64,000 nt of DNA from Flavobacterium terrae (lineage in GTDB: Bacteria; Bacteroidota; Bacteroidia; Flavobacteriales; Flavobacteriaceae): contig NZ_FQZI01000002.1 in assembly GCF_900142035.1 (NCBI RefSeq), positions 620,001 through 684,000 on the forward strand, written 5' to 3'. Under the pieces are notes generated by a model. It was not told the DNA's origin, ran no database searches, and saw nothing but the letters and a program-made list of their open reading frames with translations. The translations under genes and the position numbers were made by a program. Numbering within the stretch: the first letter of the stretch is position 1; each line of letters starts with the position of its first letter. Of the stretch, positions 43,595-53,837 are shown piece by piece.

Positions 43595-43625
43595 TTTGCA
43601 ACTTCAAAAAAAAGGTATACCTTTG
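43595..43625 (+). promoter_or_regulatory. Promoter of rpsO
   Basis: TTTG at 43595-43598, 19 bases, TACCTTTG at 43618-43625: full match to the Bacteroidota consensus, 54 bases before the start codon. Confidence 0.75.
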
Positions 43626-43679
43626 CACTCGTATTGAGAAAACCTCAATCTACATAATAATCATTTAAATAATATTAGC

Positions 43680-43949
43680 ATGTATTTATCTAAAGAAAAA
43701 AAGGCTGAAATCTTCGCTCAACACGGAGGAAAAGCTGAAAACACTGGTTCTGCTGAAGGGCAAATCGCTTTATTCACTTTCAGAATCAACCACTTAACTG
43801 AGCACTTAAAAAGAAATCGTCACGATTACAACACTGAGCGTTCGTTAGTGAAATTAGTAGGTAAAAGAAGAAGTCTTCTTGACTACTTGAAAAACACGGA
43901 AATCAATAGATACCGTGCGATTATCAAAGAATTAAACATCAGAAAATAA
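43680..43949 (+). CDS. rpsO: 30S ribosomal protein S15
   Basis: 89 residues, the standard S15 length. It has NTGSAEGQIALFTFRINHLTEHLKRNRHDYNTERSLVKLVGKRRSLLDYL, where the HLKRNRHDY and GKRRSLLDYL segments contact 16S rRNA helices 20-22. It is followed by a terminator and pnp, the usual gene order in many bacteria. Confidence 0.98.
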   Translation: MYLSKEKKAEIFAQHGGKAENTGSAEGQIALFTFRINHLTEHLKRNRHDYNTERSLVKLVGKRRSLLDYLKNTEINRYRAIIKELNIRK

Positions 43950-43957
43950 TCAAAATA

Positions 43958-43986
43958 AAAGAGGTGCCTGCGCGCCTCTTTTTGTT
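43958..43986 (+). terminator. Terminator between rpsO and pnp
   Basis: AAAGAGGTGC pairs with GCGCCTCTTT (one G-T pair), loop of four, T-run after. Confidence 0.82.
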
Positions 43987-44095
43987 TTATATATTTGTTA
44001 CAGAAAAAGTTTGGTTTTTCATTGGGTTTCAGACAACTACACACAACACACAACAACACAACTAAAACCCTTTGTTTAATTTAGAATTACATTTT

Positions 44096-46264
44096 ATGAT
44101 TCCAAAAGTGTTCCAAGAAGTTATCGATTTAGGTGACGGAAGAAGTATCACAATCGAGACTGGAAAATTAGCCAAACAAGCTGACGGGTCTGTGGTTGTT
44201 AGAATGGGCGATGCAATGCTTTTAGCAACCGCAGTATCTGCAAGAACTGCAAATCCTGGAGTAGATTTTTTACCATTAACTGTAGATTATCGTGAAAAAT
44301 TTGCTGCTGCTGGTCGTTTTCCTGGAGGTTTCTTCAAGAGAGAAGCACGTCCTAGCGATAGCGAAGTATTAACAATGCGTTTAGTTGACCGTGTATTACG
44401 TCCATTATTCCCAGATGATTATCATGCAGAAACACAAGTTATGATCCAGTTAATGTCTCATGACGAAAACGTTATGCCTGATGCATTAGCAGGATTAGCA
44501 GCATCTGCATGTCTTGCTGTATCAGATATTCCATTTTACAACTTAATTTCTGAAGTACGTGTAGGTCGCGTTGACGGAAAATTAGTAATCAACCCAAGTA
44601 AAGAACAATTAGAGCAATCAGACATCGATATGATGATTGGTGCTTCTGACGATTCTGTTTGTATGGTTGAAGGTGAAATGAAAGAAATTTCAGAAGCTGA
44701 GATGATTGAAGCAATTAAATTTGCTCATGAAGCTATCAAAATCCAAATCAAAGCACAAGAGCGCTTAAGAGCTGCTGTTGGTTCTCCAGCTTACAGAGAA
44801 TACGAAGCTGAGAAAAAAGACGAAGCAGTTTACGCTAAAGTTAAAGCAGCATCTTATGACAAATATTATGCTGTAGCTCAAGAAGCTTCTGCAAAAAGTG
44901 AAAGAGGCGAAAAATTTGCTGAAATCAAAGAAGAAGTTAAAGCATTATTCTCTGAAGAAGAACATGCTGAAAACCCTGATTTAGCAGAATTAGTTTCAAA
45001 ATACATTTACAAAACTCAAAAAGAAGCTGTAAGAAACGTTGTTCTTGAAAAAGGAATCCGTTTAGACGGTCGTAAAACAACTGAAATCCGTCCAATTTGG
45101 TCTGAAGTTGATTACTTACCATCTGCACATGGATCTGCAATCTTTACACGTGGTGAAACTCAAGCATTAGCAACAGTAACTCTAGGAACTTCTAGAGAAG
45201 CTAACGTAATTGACTTACCATCAGAACAAGGTGAAGAGCGTTTTTACTTACACTATAATTTCCCTCCATTCTCAACTGGCGAAGCAAAACCATTAAGAGG
45301 AACTTCACGTCGTGAAGTAGGTCACGGAAATTTAGCACAACGCGCCCTTAAAAACATGATTCCTGATGATTGTCCTTACACAATCCGTATTGTATCTGAA
45401 GTATTAGAATCTAACGGTTCGTCTTCAATGGCAACAGTTTGTTCTGGAACTTTAGCATTAATGGACGCAGGTATACAAATGGTAAAACCAGTTTCTGGTA
45501 TTGCTATGGGATTAATTACTGATGGAGAAAAATTTGCAGTATTATCAGACATCTTAGGTGATGAAGATCATTTAGGAGATATGGACTTTAAAGTTACTGG
45601 TACTGCTGATGGTATTACTGCTTGTCAGATGGACATTAAAATAGATGGTTTACGTTATGATATTATGGAGCAAGCTCTTGAGCAAGCTCGCGATGGACGT
45701 TTACATATTTTAGGTAAAATCATCGAAACAATTGCGAAACCTAATACTACTGTAAAACCTAAAGCTCCAAAAATTATCACTGTTACTATCCCTGGAAATT
45801 TCATTGGCGCATTAATTGGCCCTGGTGGAAAAGTTATCCAAGAATTACAAAAAGCAACAGGAACAACTATTGTTATCAACGAAGTTGACGAACAAGGTGT
45901 TGTTGAAATTTTAGGAACAAGTCCGGAAGGAATTGATACCGTTTTAGCTAAAATAGATTCTATCATTTTCAAACCACAAGTAGGTGAATCGTATGAAGTG
46001 AAAGTAACTAAAATGCTTGATTTTGGAGCAGTAGTAGAATATACTAAAGCGCCAGGTAATGAGGTATTACTTCACGTTTCTGAATTAGCTTGGGAACGTA
46101 CAGAGAAACCTTCTGACGTTGTTAATCTTGGTGATGTGTTTACAGTTAAATATTTAGGTATTGACCCTAAAACTCGCAAAGAAAAAGTTTCAAGAAAACA
46201 ATTACTTCCTCGTCCACCTCGTGAAGAGAAGAAAGAAGATAAAAAAGAAAATCCTCAAGGTTAA
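44096..46264 (+). CDS. pnp: Polyribonucleotide nucleotidyltransferase
   Basis: 722 residues from ATG 44096 (an upstream in-frame start at 44072 is not supported). Two RNase PH domains ([13 protein letters not shown] ... [31 protein letters not shown]; second with [16 protein letters not shown]) are followed by a KH domain ([22 protein letters not shown]) and an S1 domain at the C-terminus ([17 protein letters not shown] ... [11 protein letters not shown]). It degrades RNA phosphorolytically. The 5' leader is CA-rich (ACACAACACACAACAAC), like that of rpe. Confidence 0.97.
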   Translation: MIPKVFQEVIDLGDGRSITIETGKLAKQADGSVVVRMGDAMLLATAVSARTANPGVDFLPLTVDYREKFAAAGRFPGGFFKREARPSDSEVLTMRLVDRVLRPLFPDDYHAETQVMIQLMSHDENVMPDALAGLAASACLAVSDIPFYNLISEVRVGRVDGKLVINPSKEQLEQSDIDMMIGASDDSVCMVEGEMKEISEAEMIEAIKFAHEAIKIQIKAQERLRAAVGSPAYREYEAEKKDEAVYAKVKAASYDKYYAVAQEASAKSERGEKFAEIKEEVKALFSEEEHAENPDLAELVSKYIYKTQKEAVRNVVLEKGIRLDGRKTTEIRPIWSEVDYLPSAHGSAIFTRGETQALATVTLGTSREANVIDLPSEQGEERFYLHYNFPPFSTGEAKPLRGTSRREVGHGNLAQRALKNMIPDDCPYTIRIVSEVLESNGSSSMATVCSGTLALMDAGIQMVKPVSGIAMGLITDGEKFAVLSDILGDEDHLGDMDFKVTGTADGITACQMDIKIDGLRYDIMEQALEQARDGRLHILGKIIETIAKPNTTVKPKAPKIITVTIPGNFIGALIGPGGKVIQELQKATGTTIVINEVDEQGVVEILGTSPEGIDTVLAKIDSIIFKPQVGESYEVKVTKMLDFGAVVEYTKAPGNEVLLHVSELAWERTEKPSDVVNLGDVFTVKYLGIDPKTRKEKVSRKQLLPRPPREEKKEDKKENPQG

Positions 46265-46290
46265 TTAATTCAAATTAATTCAATAGGTTG

Positions 46291-46318
46291 AACCCTGCTC
46301 TATGAGCGGGGTTTTTTT
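46291..46318 (+). terminator. Terminator after pnp
   Basis: AACCCTGCTC pairs with GAGCGGGGTT (one T-G pair), 3-base loop, then seven T. Confidence 0.9.
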
Positions 46319-46371
46319 ATAAAACCTCATAACATAAAAAAGAAAAAAGGACCTTTACTAGGCCCTTTTCT

Positions 46372-48537
46372 TTAAATCTTTTTCAATAAAATTTTCTCTT
46401 GTGTAAACTGGTAAGCTGCATCCAAGAATTGAATCATTTTAAGCCAATTACTATTAGGTTCAAAATAATTATTATAGTGCTTAGAAGTTTCAATTACCAA
46501 CTTATTATCTTTTACAATAGCAGTACTAATAAACCTACCTGTTTCATTACTAACGCTTTTATTTAACTTTTCAAGACCAGAAACAGTAAATCCTTGAGGA
46601 ATTTCAAATGTTATTTGATTCTCTATAGCTCTAGGATAAGGCATATAGATATCATTTTTTCTATCCTTTTCTTTTTTATCAATTTCGATCTGAGATGTCA
46701 AAAATTTACCTATTTCTATGATGTAGTTATCACCTGCTTTTTTAATAAAATCATTCTTAATTTTAAATTCTTCATTAAACTGAAAAGGTTCTTTAACACC
46801 GTTTCTTCCAGATTTTATTATTGCCAAAGAATAATCTTCTACCTTGGCTTTGTATTCTTGGGATATTGAATTGGTATGCTTTTCTTTAAAATTTTCTTCT
46901 AGTTTTTTAATTAAAGCTTTCATCCCCTTTTTCTCTATTTCATCCTTACTTTTAGGGATTCCATATCTCTTTGAAGCTTCATACAACTTATTATCCTCCT
47001 CAACATATTTATAAAAAGGTATTTTTTCCTTTTGCTCGTCAGCTTTAAAATGACCAGAATAAGAAACTTCACGATTTACATTAAAATTAGTTAAATCATC
47101 ATTTAATGAAATAACTGAAATAGTTTTAGAAACATTATCTTTTATAGTACTCGATGGCAATATAATTTCTTCAATTCCATCTTCTTTTTTTGATCCAATA
47201 CCCATTAAAAGAAAAGCTTTTGAATTTTCAAGGTCAGAATTTAAATAATCTATACCCGAAAATGGTGTAAAGTATTCCAAATATAGAGGTGTAGATGTAT
47301 TAACTCTTAATACAGGCGTAAGATTATCTTTAATCAACAAGTCTTTAATTGACCCATTATATCTTGCAGACCCTAAAATAATATCATAATCAATATTATT
47401 ACTTTTTAAAAAGGCAATAAAATAGTTAAAAAAATCTTCATCACTATAAAAAGGAGTATTGAAACCTGTCTGCATATAACGATACTCTTTACCTAGATTA
47501 GCTTCACCAGCAACACTAAGCTCAATAGGTCTTATTAAATATAAATATCTTGCATAATAATAAAGAGCTCGAACCCTTTCTTCATCACTACCAAATTTTT
47601 TATCTTTAAAAAACTTTTTTGGATCTTCATGTACTGAGCCATTGTAATAATAATTTCCTGAAAGATAATGTCTATACTTCTTGAACACCTCATCTTTATC
47701 AACAGTTTTCTTAATATCTTTCTCTCTATCAGAAAGAAAAGCATCAGCTCCGTTTCTATCACCTCCATTTTTAGCAAAATAAACCTGGAATTTATAACTT
47801 GGCAATTCTACTAAAGGATACAACCATTTTGAAAATTCTTCTTTTTCAATATTTTTAGCTTCTAATTCAAATTTTCGATCACTAGATCTTTCTGCCTTTA
47901 CTTGTTTCAATTCAGGCGCACCATTATAAGAATTGAAATTAATAAAGAAATCATTTTCAGATAAAAAATTAAGCTTATAATTCATAATAGGGTACTCATC
48001 TCCTAATACTCTTTCAACTTTAGGAAATTTTGAACTCCCATCTGACTTAAATTTTTCCTGTGAGAATAAATAAAAATCAATAATATCACCCACTTCAAGG
48101 TTAGATATTGCTATTTTTTTTTGATTATCAATTAACTTCGTTTCTTTATCTACATCAATTTCTACAACACTACCATTGGGTTTGATAATTTTAACCCCAA
48201 GTATATTTGCACCTGCTTTTCTTGCATATCCAATATCTGAGTAAACTTTATCTAAAAAAGAAAACTCCGAAAACTCTTTTACTGCTGCTTCATCCAACAA
48301 CATTATTTTTTTTCTAACTCCTGAAGTGTATGTAACATTAATTCTATAATTATGATAATCATGATTTTCATATTTATAGATTACAACAGCAGATTCATTT
48401 TTCCATTTATCAGGAATTGTATTTACATTACTGTAAATATCATTTTTACCCCAGAAAAATTCTTTCACTTCATCTTTATCTTATGCAAAAACAGTAAAAG
48501 AAAGTAGTATTAATAAATAGGTAATATTCTTTTTCAT
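46372..48537 (-). pseudogene. DUF3857/transglutaminase-like secreted protein, stop codon after signal peptide
   Basis: From the ATG at 48537 the frame reads a clear signal peptide (MKKNITYLLILLSFTVFA, 18 codons), then TAA at 48481-48483, then continues open in the same frame for 703 codons starting DKDEVKEFFWGKND. A CAA codon (Gln, typical just after VFA) changed to TAA would explain it. The rest is a DUF3857-type N-terminal domain followed by a transglutaminase-like region in which no catalytic Cys is visible, then a C-terminal beta-rich part. The ATG overlaps the stop of the upstream DUF3857 gene (TAATG), so the two were translationally coupled. If the stop is real, the protein cannot be exported normally, although restart at GTG 48468 is conceivable. 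A sequencing error is the alternative. Confidence 0.78.
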
Positions 48538-50453
48538 TATTTTGAAATCGTTATTTGTTGATTATAATTATTGACTAAATTTTTATTGAATTCATTCCAT
48601 TTATTCATATCGGCAGATTTGATTACTGCATTTTTGAATACAAAAGTTTTTTTATACTCAATAGTATTACCAATAATTTTATAAGTAACACTAACATCAA
48701 AATCATTCTCTTTAATCAATAAATCTTGTGGTAATTTTGTAACCTTATATCCTTGAGGAATAGTAAGAACTACGTTCGAAACAAAATATGTTTTGTAATC
48801 AAATTCATAGTCTGTTTTACGTTCAGAAAATTCAAGATTTTTATACTCATTCATGAATTCTAAATCAATATAAATTTCATTATCAAAACTAGTAACCTTA
48901 TTAGAAACAGATAGATTGTAATCAACTGTTAGATTTTGATCTCTATTTTTTAAATCTGAAGTTTTGATATTATTTACAGTAATATTCTTATCTCCTTTAG
49001 ACAAATAGTATTCTAAAGTTTCTTCTTTTTTGTCTTTTCTAAAAGAATTAAAAATGGCTAAAAATTGTGCCGCTCCTTCTCCTTCATACTTTCTAGACAC
49101 ACTCCCTTTAAGTTTTTCATCCTCAATTATTAGATTTGCAGTATAGATTTCTTTATTAAAATCCGGTTTACACATTGGAACTTTTTCAATAATAAACTTA
49201 TCTCCATCTTCAATCATTACTTCTTTATTCTGAATCCTTTCAGCGTATTGACCAAACGAGTTAAATTTTTCTGTTCCATCTAGAAAATATTTTTTTCCTT
49301 TATAAAAAAGTGTACAAATCATATGATTATCAACCGCCAATGAAGGTGTACTGTAATCATAAGCAATATGCTTTGTTCCAACCCAAGTTAATCTTGCATC
49401 AAAACCCGCAAGCTTGAGCATTTGCTTTATTAAATTAGCCATACCCTTGCAATCTCCATAACGCTTTTGAAAAACATTATTTGATTCATCAGGTTTAAAT
49501 CCTGCAATTCCATCTTCAAAGGCAATATATCTTATGTTATCTTGTACCCAATAATATATGTTTTTTATTTTCTCCTCATCAGTTTTTGCATTAGTAGTTA
49601 ACTCATCAACTTTACTTTTAAAAGCTAAAGAATCATCCTTCATCGAATCAACTAATGATTTATACCACTTATATAAGTCTGCTGTAGAATTAAACAAAAC
49701 AACTTCTTTATTATTGTTTTTAAAAGATTTTGCTATGATTAAAATATGAGGATATAAATATGTTTTTCCAGGAGAATCTTTTTCTTTATAAATTGCGGGA
49801 ACATTTTCTAATGAAAAGGTATAAACTGTCGCTTTAGATTTTAAATCTTTCTTTTGGGTTTTGATAATCTTTTTACCCTCAAAATTAAATTCTTTAAATT
49901 CAATATCTAGCCAATCAGGAACTGTTATATTAATTGTTTTATTTACAATTGGAAATTCATCATTAAAATATATTGATGTAAAATACTTAACATCATCATA
50001 TTTTTTTTGCATTTCATATTTGTATGTATACCCTTGGACAGGGAAATCAAAACTTACATGCTTAACTCTGGCATCATTATAAAACAAATCTTTATCCTTA
50101 TAAAATTCATCTTTAACAGGATAATTAGCCATTTTATCGTTACGGTACTTAAGATTAAAAGTTTCGATTTTTGAAGCACTATCATAAAACTCATACTTAC
50201 TAATATCAGCTCGATGGTTTATATTCATCAACAACTCACTAATTGAATTATTGACAGTTACTCCATTCTTTTCTTTGTTTATAGCGAAACTGACATTTTC
50301 AACACTTTTCAGAATAGCGACATCATCTTTAGAATAACTATCTCGTAAATCTTTGGCAATTTTAACATCATCTGATGTTGGTCCAGTATCTTTTTGGGCA
50401 AACATTTTAGCTGATAACAATAAAACAATCAGCATTTTAGCATATAAATTCAT
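48537..50453 (-). CDS. DUF3857 and transglutaminase-like domain secreted protein
   Basis: 638 residues from ATG 50453, which begins directly with a signal peptide (cleavage near MFA-Q); the upstream in-frame start at 50492 adds 13 unlikely residues. DUF3857 occupies about residues 55-230. A transglutaminase core follows with the triad Cys335 (YGDCKGMANLI), His377 (VDNHMI) and Asp392 (FLDGTEKF). The C-terminal part is a beta domain (DUF3858-like). Such proteins are periplasmic or surface-located and of unknown substrate. The gene ends TAATG into the next, related gene. Confidence 0.85.
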   Translation of the reverse strand: MNLYAKMLIVLLLSAKMFAQKDTGPTSDDVKIAKDLRDSYSKDDVAILKSVENVSFAINKEKNGVTVNNSISELLMNINHRADISKYEFYDSASKIETFNLKYRNDKMANYPVKDEFYKDKDLFYNDARVKHVSFDFPVQGYTYKYEMQKKYDDVKYFTSIYFNDEFPIVNKTINITVPDWLDIEFKEFNFEGKKIIKTQKKDLKSKATVYTFSLENVPAIYKEKDSPGKTYLYPHILIIAKSFKNNNKEVVLFNSTADLYKWYKSLVDSMKDDSLAFKSKVDELTTNAKTDEEKIKNIYYWVQDNIRYIAFEDGIAGFKPDESNNVFQKRYGDCKGMANLIKQMLKLAGFDARLTWVGTKHIAYDYSTPSLAVDNHMICTLFYKGKKYFLDGTEKFNSFGQYAERIQNKEVMIEDGDKFIIEKVPMCKPDFNKEIYTANLIIEDEKLKGSVSRKYEGEGAAQFLAIFNSFRKDKKEETLEYYLSKGDKNITVNNIKTSDLKNRDQNLTVDYNLSVSNKVTSFDNEIYIDLEFMNEYKNLEFSERKTDYEFDYKTYFVSNVVLTIPQGYKVTKLPQDLLIKENDFDVSVTYKIIGNTIEYKKTFVFKNAVIKSADMNKWNEFNKNLVNNYNQQITISK

Positions 50454-50540
50454 TTGGGGAAATTTTTGGCAAATAAACGGAAATATTTTCAAAAAAAATC
50501 AAGTAAAAGAATTTCAATTTTTTAAAAAATAAAAAAATAA

Positions 50541-50573
50541 ACTTTTTGTAACTTTTTTTGTAACTTTTTTGCA
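50541..50573 (+). repeat. Tandem AACTTTTTG-type repeats before rpoD
   Basis: Three close copies of AACTTTTTGT with slightly different T-run lengths (10, 12 and 11 bases). Each holds a TTTG that could serve as promoter -33 or -7 core. They lie 50-85 bases upstream of the rpoD start. Confidence 0.55.
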
Positions 50574-50609
50574 ACTCATTACGTACAACTATCTCACAAC
50601 CCTAAATTT

Positions 50610-50616
50610 GGAGGAG
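50610..50616 (+). promoter_or_regulatory. Strong Shine-Dalgarno sequence of rpoD
   Basis: GGAGGAG with 7 bases to the start codon. Most genes in this window have no such sequence. Confidence 0.75.
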
Positions 50617-50623
50617 AAACTTC

Positions 50624-51487
50624 ATGAGACAACTTAAAATTACAAAACAGGTTACCAACCGTGAAACAGCGTCTTTAGACAAGTATTTACAAGAGATTGG
50701 TAAAGTTGACCTTATTACTGCAGATGAAGAAGTAGAATTAGCACAACGTATCAAAGCAGGAGACCAAAGAGCACTTGAAAAATTAACAAAAGCAAATTTA
50801 CGTTTCGTAGTATCAGTAGCTAAACAATATCAAAATCAAGGATTAACACTTCCTGACTTAATTAATGAAGGAAACTTAGGTTTGATTAAAGCTGCTCAAC
50901 GTTTTGATGAAACACGTGGTTTCAAATTCATTTCGTATGCCGTATGGTGGATTCGTCAATCTATCTTACAAGCTCTAGCAGAACAATCTCGTATTGTACG
51001 TTTACCGTTAAATAAAATTGGTTCGATTAATAAAATCAATAAAATGTACGCTTTATTAGAGCAATCTAACGAGCGAGCTCCTTCTGCAGAAGAAATTGCA
51101 AAAGAACTTGATATGACCGTAAATGATGTAAAAGAGTCTATGAAAAACTCTGGACGTCATTTATCTATGGATGCTCCATTAGTAGAAGGTGAAGATTCAA
51201 ACTTATATGACGTATTACGTTCTGGTGAATCTCCAAATCCTGATAGAGAGTTAATCCACGAATCATTACGTACTGAAATTGAACGTTCTTTAGAAACTCT
51301 TACTCCACGTGAGGCAGATGTTGTACGTTTGTATTTTGGTTTAGGTGACCAACACCCTATGACACTTGAAGAAATTGGTGAAACTTTTGACTTAACTCGC
51401 GAGCGTGTTCGTCAAATTAAAGAAAAAGCAATCCGTAGATTAAAACACACTTCAAGAAGTAAAATCTTGAAAACTTATCTTGGATAG
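50624..51487 (+). CDS. rpoD: RNA polymerase sigma factor RpoD/SigA (primary sigma)
   Basis: 287 residues, the short form usual in Bacteroidota, without region 1.1. Region 1.2 starts [29 protein letters not shown], region 2 has [57 protein letters not shown], and region 4 has [30 protein letters not shown]. It directs the housekeeping polymerase to TTTG-N19-TAnnTTTG promoters. Unusually for the phylum, a strong Shine-Dalgarno sequence, GGAGGAG (50610-50616), stands 7 bases before the ATG. Confidence 0.97.
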   Translation: MRQLKITKQVTNRETASLDKYLQEIGKVDLITADEEVELAQRIKAGDQRALEKLTKANLRFVVSVAKQYQNQGLTLPDLINEGNLGLIKAAQRFDETRGFKFISYAVWWIRQSILQALAEQSRIVRLPLNKIGSINKINKMYALLEQSNERAPSAEEIAKELDMTVNDVKESMKNSGRHLSMDAPLVEGEDSNLYDVLRSGESPNPDRELIHESLRTEIERSLETLTPREADVVRLYFGLGDQHPMTLEEIGETFDLTRERVRQIKEKAIRRLKHTSRSKILKTYLG

Positions 51488-51558
51488 TTCAAATTTTCTA
51501 ATTTTTTTTAATTTTGCATTATTGCAACGATTATAATTAGAAAATTATATACAGTAAC

Positions 51559-51583
51559 AACAGTCTAAGACTGTTCGTTTTTT
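51559..51583 (+). terminator. Terminator after rpoD
   Basis: AACAGTC pairs with GACTGTT, 3-base loop, followed by CGTTTTTT. Confidence 0.8.
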
Positions 51584-51591
51584 GATTGATG

Positions 51592-51755
51592 ATTGAAACT
51601 CCGGCTGATTACCGGAGTTTTGCTTTTTAAAGCAAAACTCCAGTTTGTTAGGCTTCGCCTCGGGTTTAGCTGAGAAATCTTGACCATTGAAACTCCGGCT
51701 GATTTAGCTTCGCTCAGTTCGGCTTTGCCTCGAGTCCGGAGTTTTGCTTTTTAAA
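51592..51755 (+). repeat. Duplicated hairpin unit, second copy carrying a 30-bp insert
   Basis: Two copies of a unit made of ATTGAAACTCCGGCTGATT and CCGGAGTTTTGCTTTTTAAA. In copy 1 (51592-51631) the halves are separated by a single A and form a terminator-like hairpin. In copy 2 (51686-51755) they are separated by 31 bases, the last 30 of which match the repeat inside the HMA gene at 26 of 30 positions. A third, partial repeat copy (AGGCTTCGCCTCGGGT, 51650-51665) lies between them. GGAGTTTTGCTTT (51614-51626) also pairs with AAAGCAAAACTCC (51629-51641), giving an alternative fold. Confidence 0.7.
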
Positions 51756-51788
51756 TACTATTGGCTTTAAATTTTTAAAACTTAAAGC

Positions 51789-51796
51789 TATCTTTG
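51789..51796 (+). promoter_or_regulatory. -7 promoter box of rpe
   Basis: TATCTTTG, 36 bases before the ATG at 51833; the leader between is CA-rich. Confidence 0.6.
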
Positions 51797-51832
51797 CCAC
51801 ACAAAACACAACACAACAACAATATCTCAAAA

Positions 51833-52495
51833 ATGAAAAACACACTTATTGCACCGTCTGTTCTTGCAGCAGATTTTGCTAATTTACAACGCGACATCGA
51901 AATGATTAACTCTAGTGAAGCTGATTGGTTCCACATAGATATTATGGATGGTGTTTTTGTTCCAAATATTTCTTTTGGAATGCCAGTCTTGGATGCTATT
52001 AACAAACATGCAAAAAAAACTATAGATGTACACTTGATGATTGTAGATCCTGACCGCTACATTTCTACTTTTAAAAAATTAGGTACTGATGTATTGACGG
52101 TTCATTACGAAGCATCGACTCATTTACACAGAACATTGCAAGCTATAAAAGCAGAAGGTATGAAAGCTGGAGTAGCCTTAAACCCTCACACTAATGTTTC
52201 TTTACTAGAAGATGTTATTAAAGACATCGATTTAGTTTGTATCATGAGTGTAAATCCTGGTTTTGGTGGACAGTCATTCATTGAAAACACATATAAAAAA
52301 GTTCAACAGCTAAAAGAAATAATTATTCGTAATGGCGCTTCAACTTTAATTGAAATTGATGGTGGTGTAACAAGCAAGAATGCTAAACAATTGGCTGAAG
52401 CTGGCGCAGATGTTTTAGTAGCTGGAAGCTTCGTTTTTAATGCCGAAAATCCTATACAAACCATTTCCGATTTAAAAAAAATTGCATCACTATAA
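51833..52495 (+). CDS. rpe: Ribulose-phosphate 3-epimerase
   Basis: 220 residues from ATG 51833; an in-frame codon at 51794 overlaps the -7 promoter box and is not the start. TIM-barrel enzyme with IAPSVLAADFANL, the metal-binding HIDIMDGVFVPNI, DVHLMIVDP, VNPGFGGQSFI and EIDGGVTSKNA. It interconverts ribulose-5-phosphate and xylulose-5-phosphate in the pentose-phosphate pathway. Monocistronic; a perfect palindromic terminator follows. Confidence 0.97.
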   Translation: MKNTLIAPSVLAADFANLQRDIEMINSSEADWFHIDIMDGVFVPNISFGMPVLDAINKHAKKTIDVHLMIVDPDRYISTFKKLGTDVLTVHYEASTHLHRTLQAIKAEGMKAGVALNPHTNVSLLEDVIKDIDLVCIMSVNPGFGGQSFIENTYKKVQQLKEIIIRNGASTLIEIDGGVTSKNAKQLAEAGADVLVAGSFVFNAENPIQTISDLKKIASL

Positions 52496-52500
52496 AACTT

Positions 52501-52530
52501 AAAAAAGGCGCTTAATTAAGCGCCTTTTTT
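52501..52530. terminator. Bidirectional terminator between rpe and the efflux operon
   Basis: A perfect 30-bp palindrome, AAAAAAGGCGCTTAA and its reverse complement, between convergent genes. Confidence 0.9.
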
Positions 52531-52531
52531 A

Positions 52532-53836
52532 TTAAAACTTTATATTTCCTGCTATTTGTTGCAATACAATTTCGGATATCTTCGCTTGAAATTTAGCACT
52601 ACTATTTCTTGCAATCGCGTTGATGTAATTTTCTTGTGCATTCCTAAACTCTATAGTTGGAACCGTTCCAATTTTGAATTTATCTAAAGTAATCTCCATA
52701 TTCTTTTTCGCAATAGATTCATTACTTTCCTCCAGTTTAACCAACTCAACATTAGTCAAATAAGTTTGATAGGCCGATGCTAATTGAACATTTACTGATT
52801 GTTTTTGCTGTTGAGCTACCAATGATGAATTTTCAACTTGAATTTTAGCAATCTTTTCATTTCTATTCTGAGAAAAACCATTAAAAATAGGCATCGTGGC
52901 AGTAACACCATAGTTCAACCCTTTACTTGATGTTGAAGAAGTAAAGCCTAAACTACTTTCGGTTTCTACAAATGTATACCCTGTATTCAATCGTACTGTC
53001 GGGTATCTAGTGGCTTTAGTTTGTTTTAATTCTAACTCAGCCACTCGTTTATTGATCAAAGCCAGCTGTAGTTGTAAGTTTTGTTTTTCTGTTAATGATT
53101 TTAATTCGGCCAATTGTAAATTATCATCTACAACGACATCTTCAACTACTTGAAAATTTGTAGAAAGATCTCTTGCCAAAATCTCATTTAAACGAATTTT
53201 TGTCGTCTCATAAAATTCTTTCTGCTTTAATAAAGTAGAAGAATCAGTATTTAAATCAACTTGTGCATTTAAAACTTCTAACTTTGATGCTTTACCAATT
53301 GTGAAACGGTTCTCAGCTGTCTTTAATCGTTGTTTTGAAATTACTATTGTAGTATCTAAAGCTTTTATTAACTGTTGTTGTTGCACTAAATTATAGTAAG
53401 TAATCATAACATCACTAACTTTTGTTAAAACAGTCAATTTTAGTTGAACATCGCCTTGCTTTTCTAATTCTTTCAATTGGTCATAACGAGCAAACATTCT
53501 CATACCATCAAATATTGTCCAACCTAAATTAACTCCATATTCTAAACGGTTATTTTTAGCATTATCGAGTTGTCTAACATCTCCATTAGTTTGTACTTGT
53601 TTTGAGTTTTGAATACTATTATTTTTTGTGAGAGAAGCATCTATTTGCGGTAACATACCCGCATTTCCTATACTGTTATTTTCTTTATCAACACTTAATT
53701 CATTTGTAGCAATCTTGATATCATAATTGTTCTTTAATGCAATTTGCACAGCCTCATCTACTGTCAAAACTTCCTGAGCAACTACTTTTGGAACAAAAAC
53801 AAAAAATAGTATTAAAATCAAAAACTTATTCATCAT
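52532..53836 (-). CDS. TolC family outer-membrane efflux protein
   Basis: 434 residues from ATG 53836 (ATG 53833 is equally possible; codons further upstream would overlap the preceding gene). Signal peptide (cleavage near VVA-Q), then LTVDEAVQIALKNNYDIKIA and long heptad-rich helices in two repeats, with YGVNLGWTIFDGMRMFARY and LNYGVTATMPIFNGFSQNRNEKIAK marking the barrel strands. It forms the outer-membrane channel of the RND pump encoded by the two genes upstream; the spacer to the RND gene is one base. Confidence 0.92.
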   Translation of the reverse strand: MMNKFLILILFFVFVPKVVAQEVLTVDEAVQIALKNNYDIKIATNELSVDKENNSIGNAGMLPQIDASLTKNNSIQNSKQVQTNGDVRQLDNAKNNRLEYGVNLGWTIFDGMRMFARYDQLKELEKQGDVQLKLTVLTKVSDVMITYYNLVQQQQLIKALDTTIVISKQRLKTAENRFTIGKASKLEVLNAQVDLNTDSSTLLKQKEFYETTKIRLNEILARDLSTNFQVVEDVVVDDNLQLAELKSLTEKQNLQLQLALINKRVAELELKQTKATRYPTVRLNTGYTFVETESSLGFTSSTSSKGLNYGVTATMPIFNGFSQNRNEKIAKIQVENSSLVAQQQKQSVNVQLASAYQTYLTNVELVKLEESNESIAKKNMEITLDKFKIGTVPTIEFRNAQENYINAIARNSSAKFQAKISEIVLQQIAGNIKF

Positions 53837-53837
53837 T

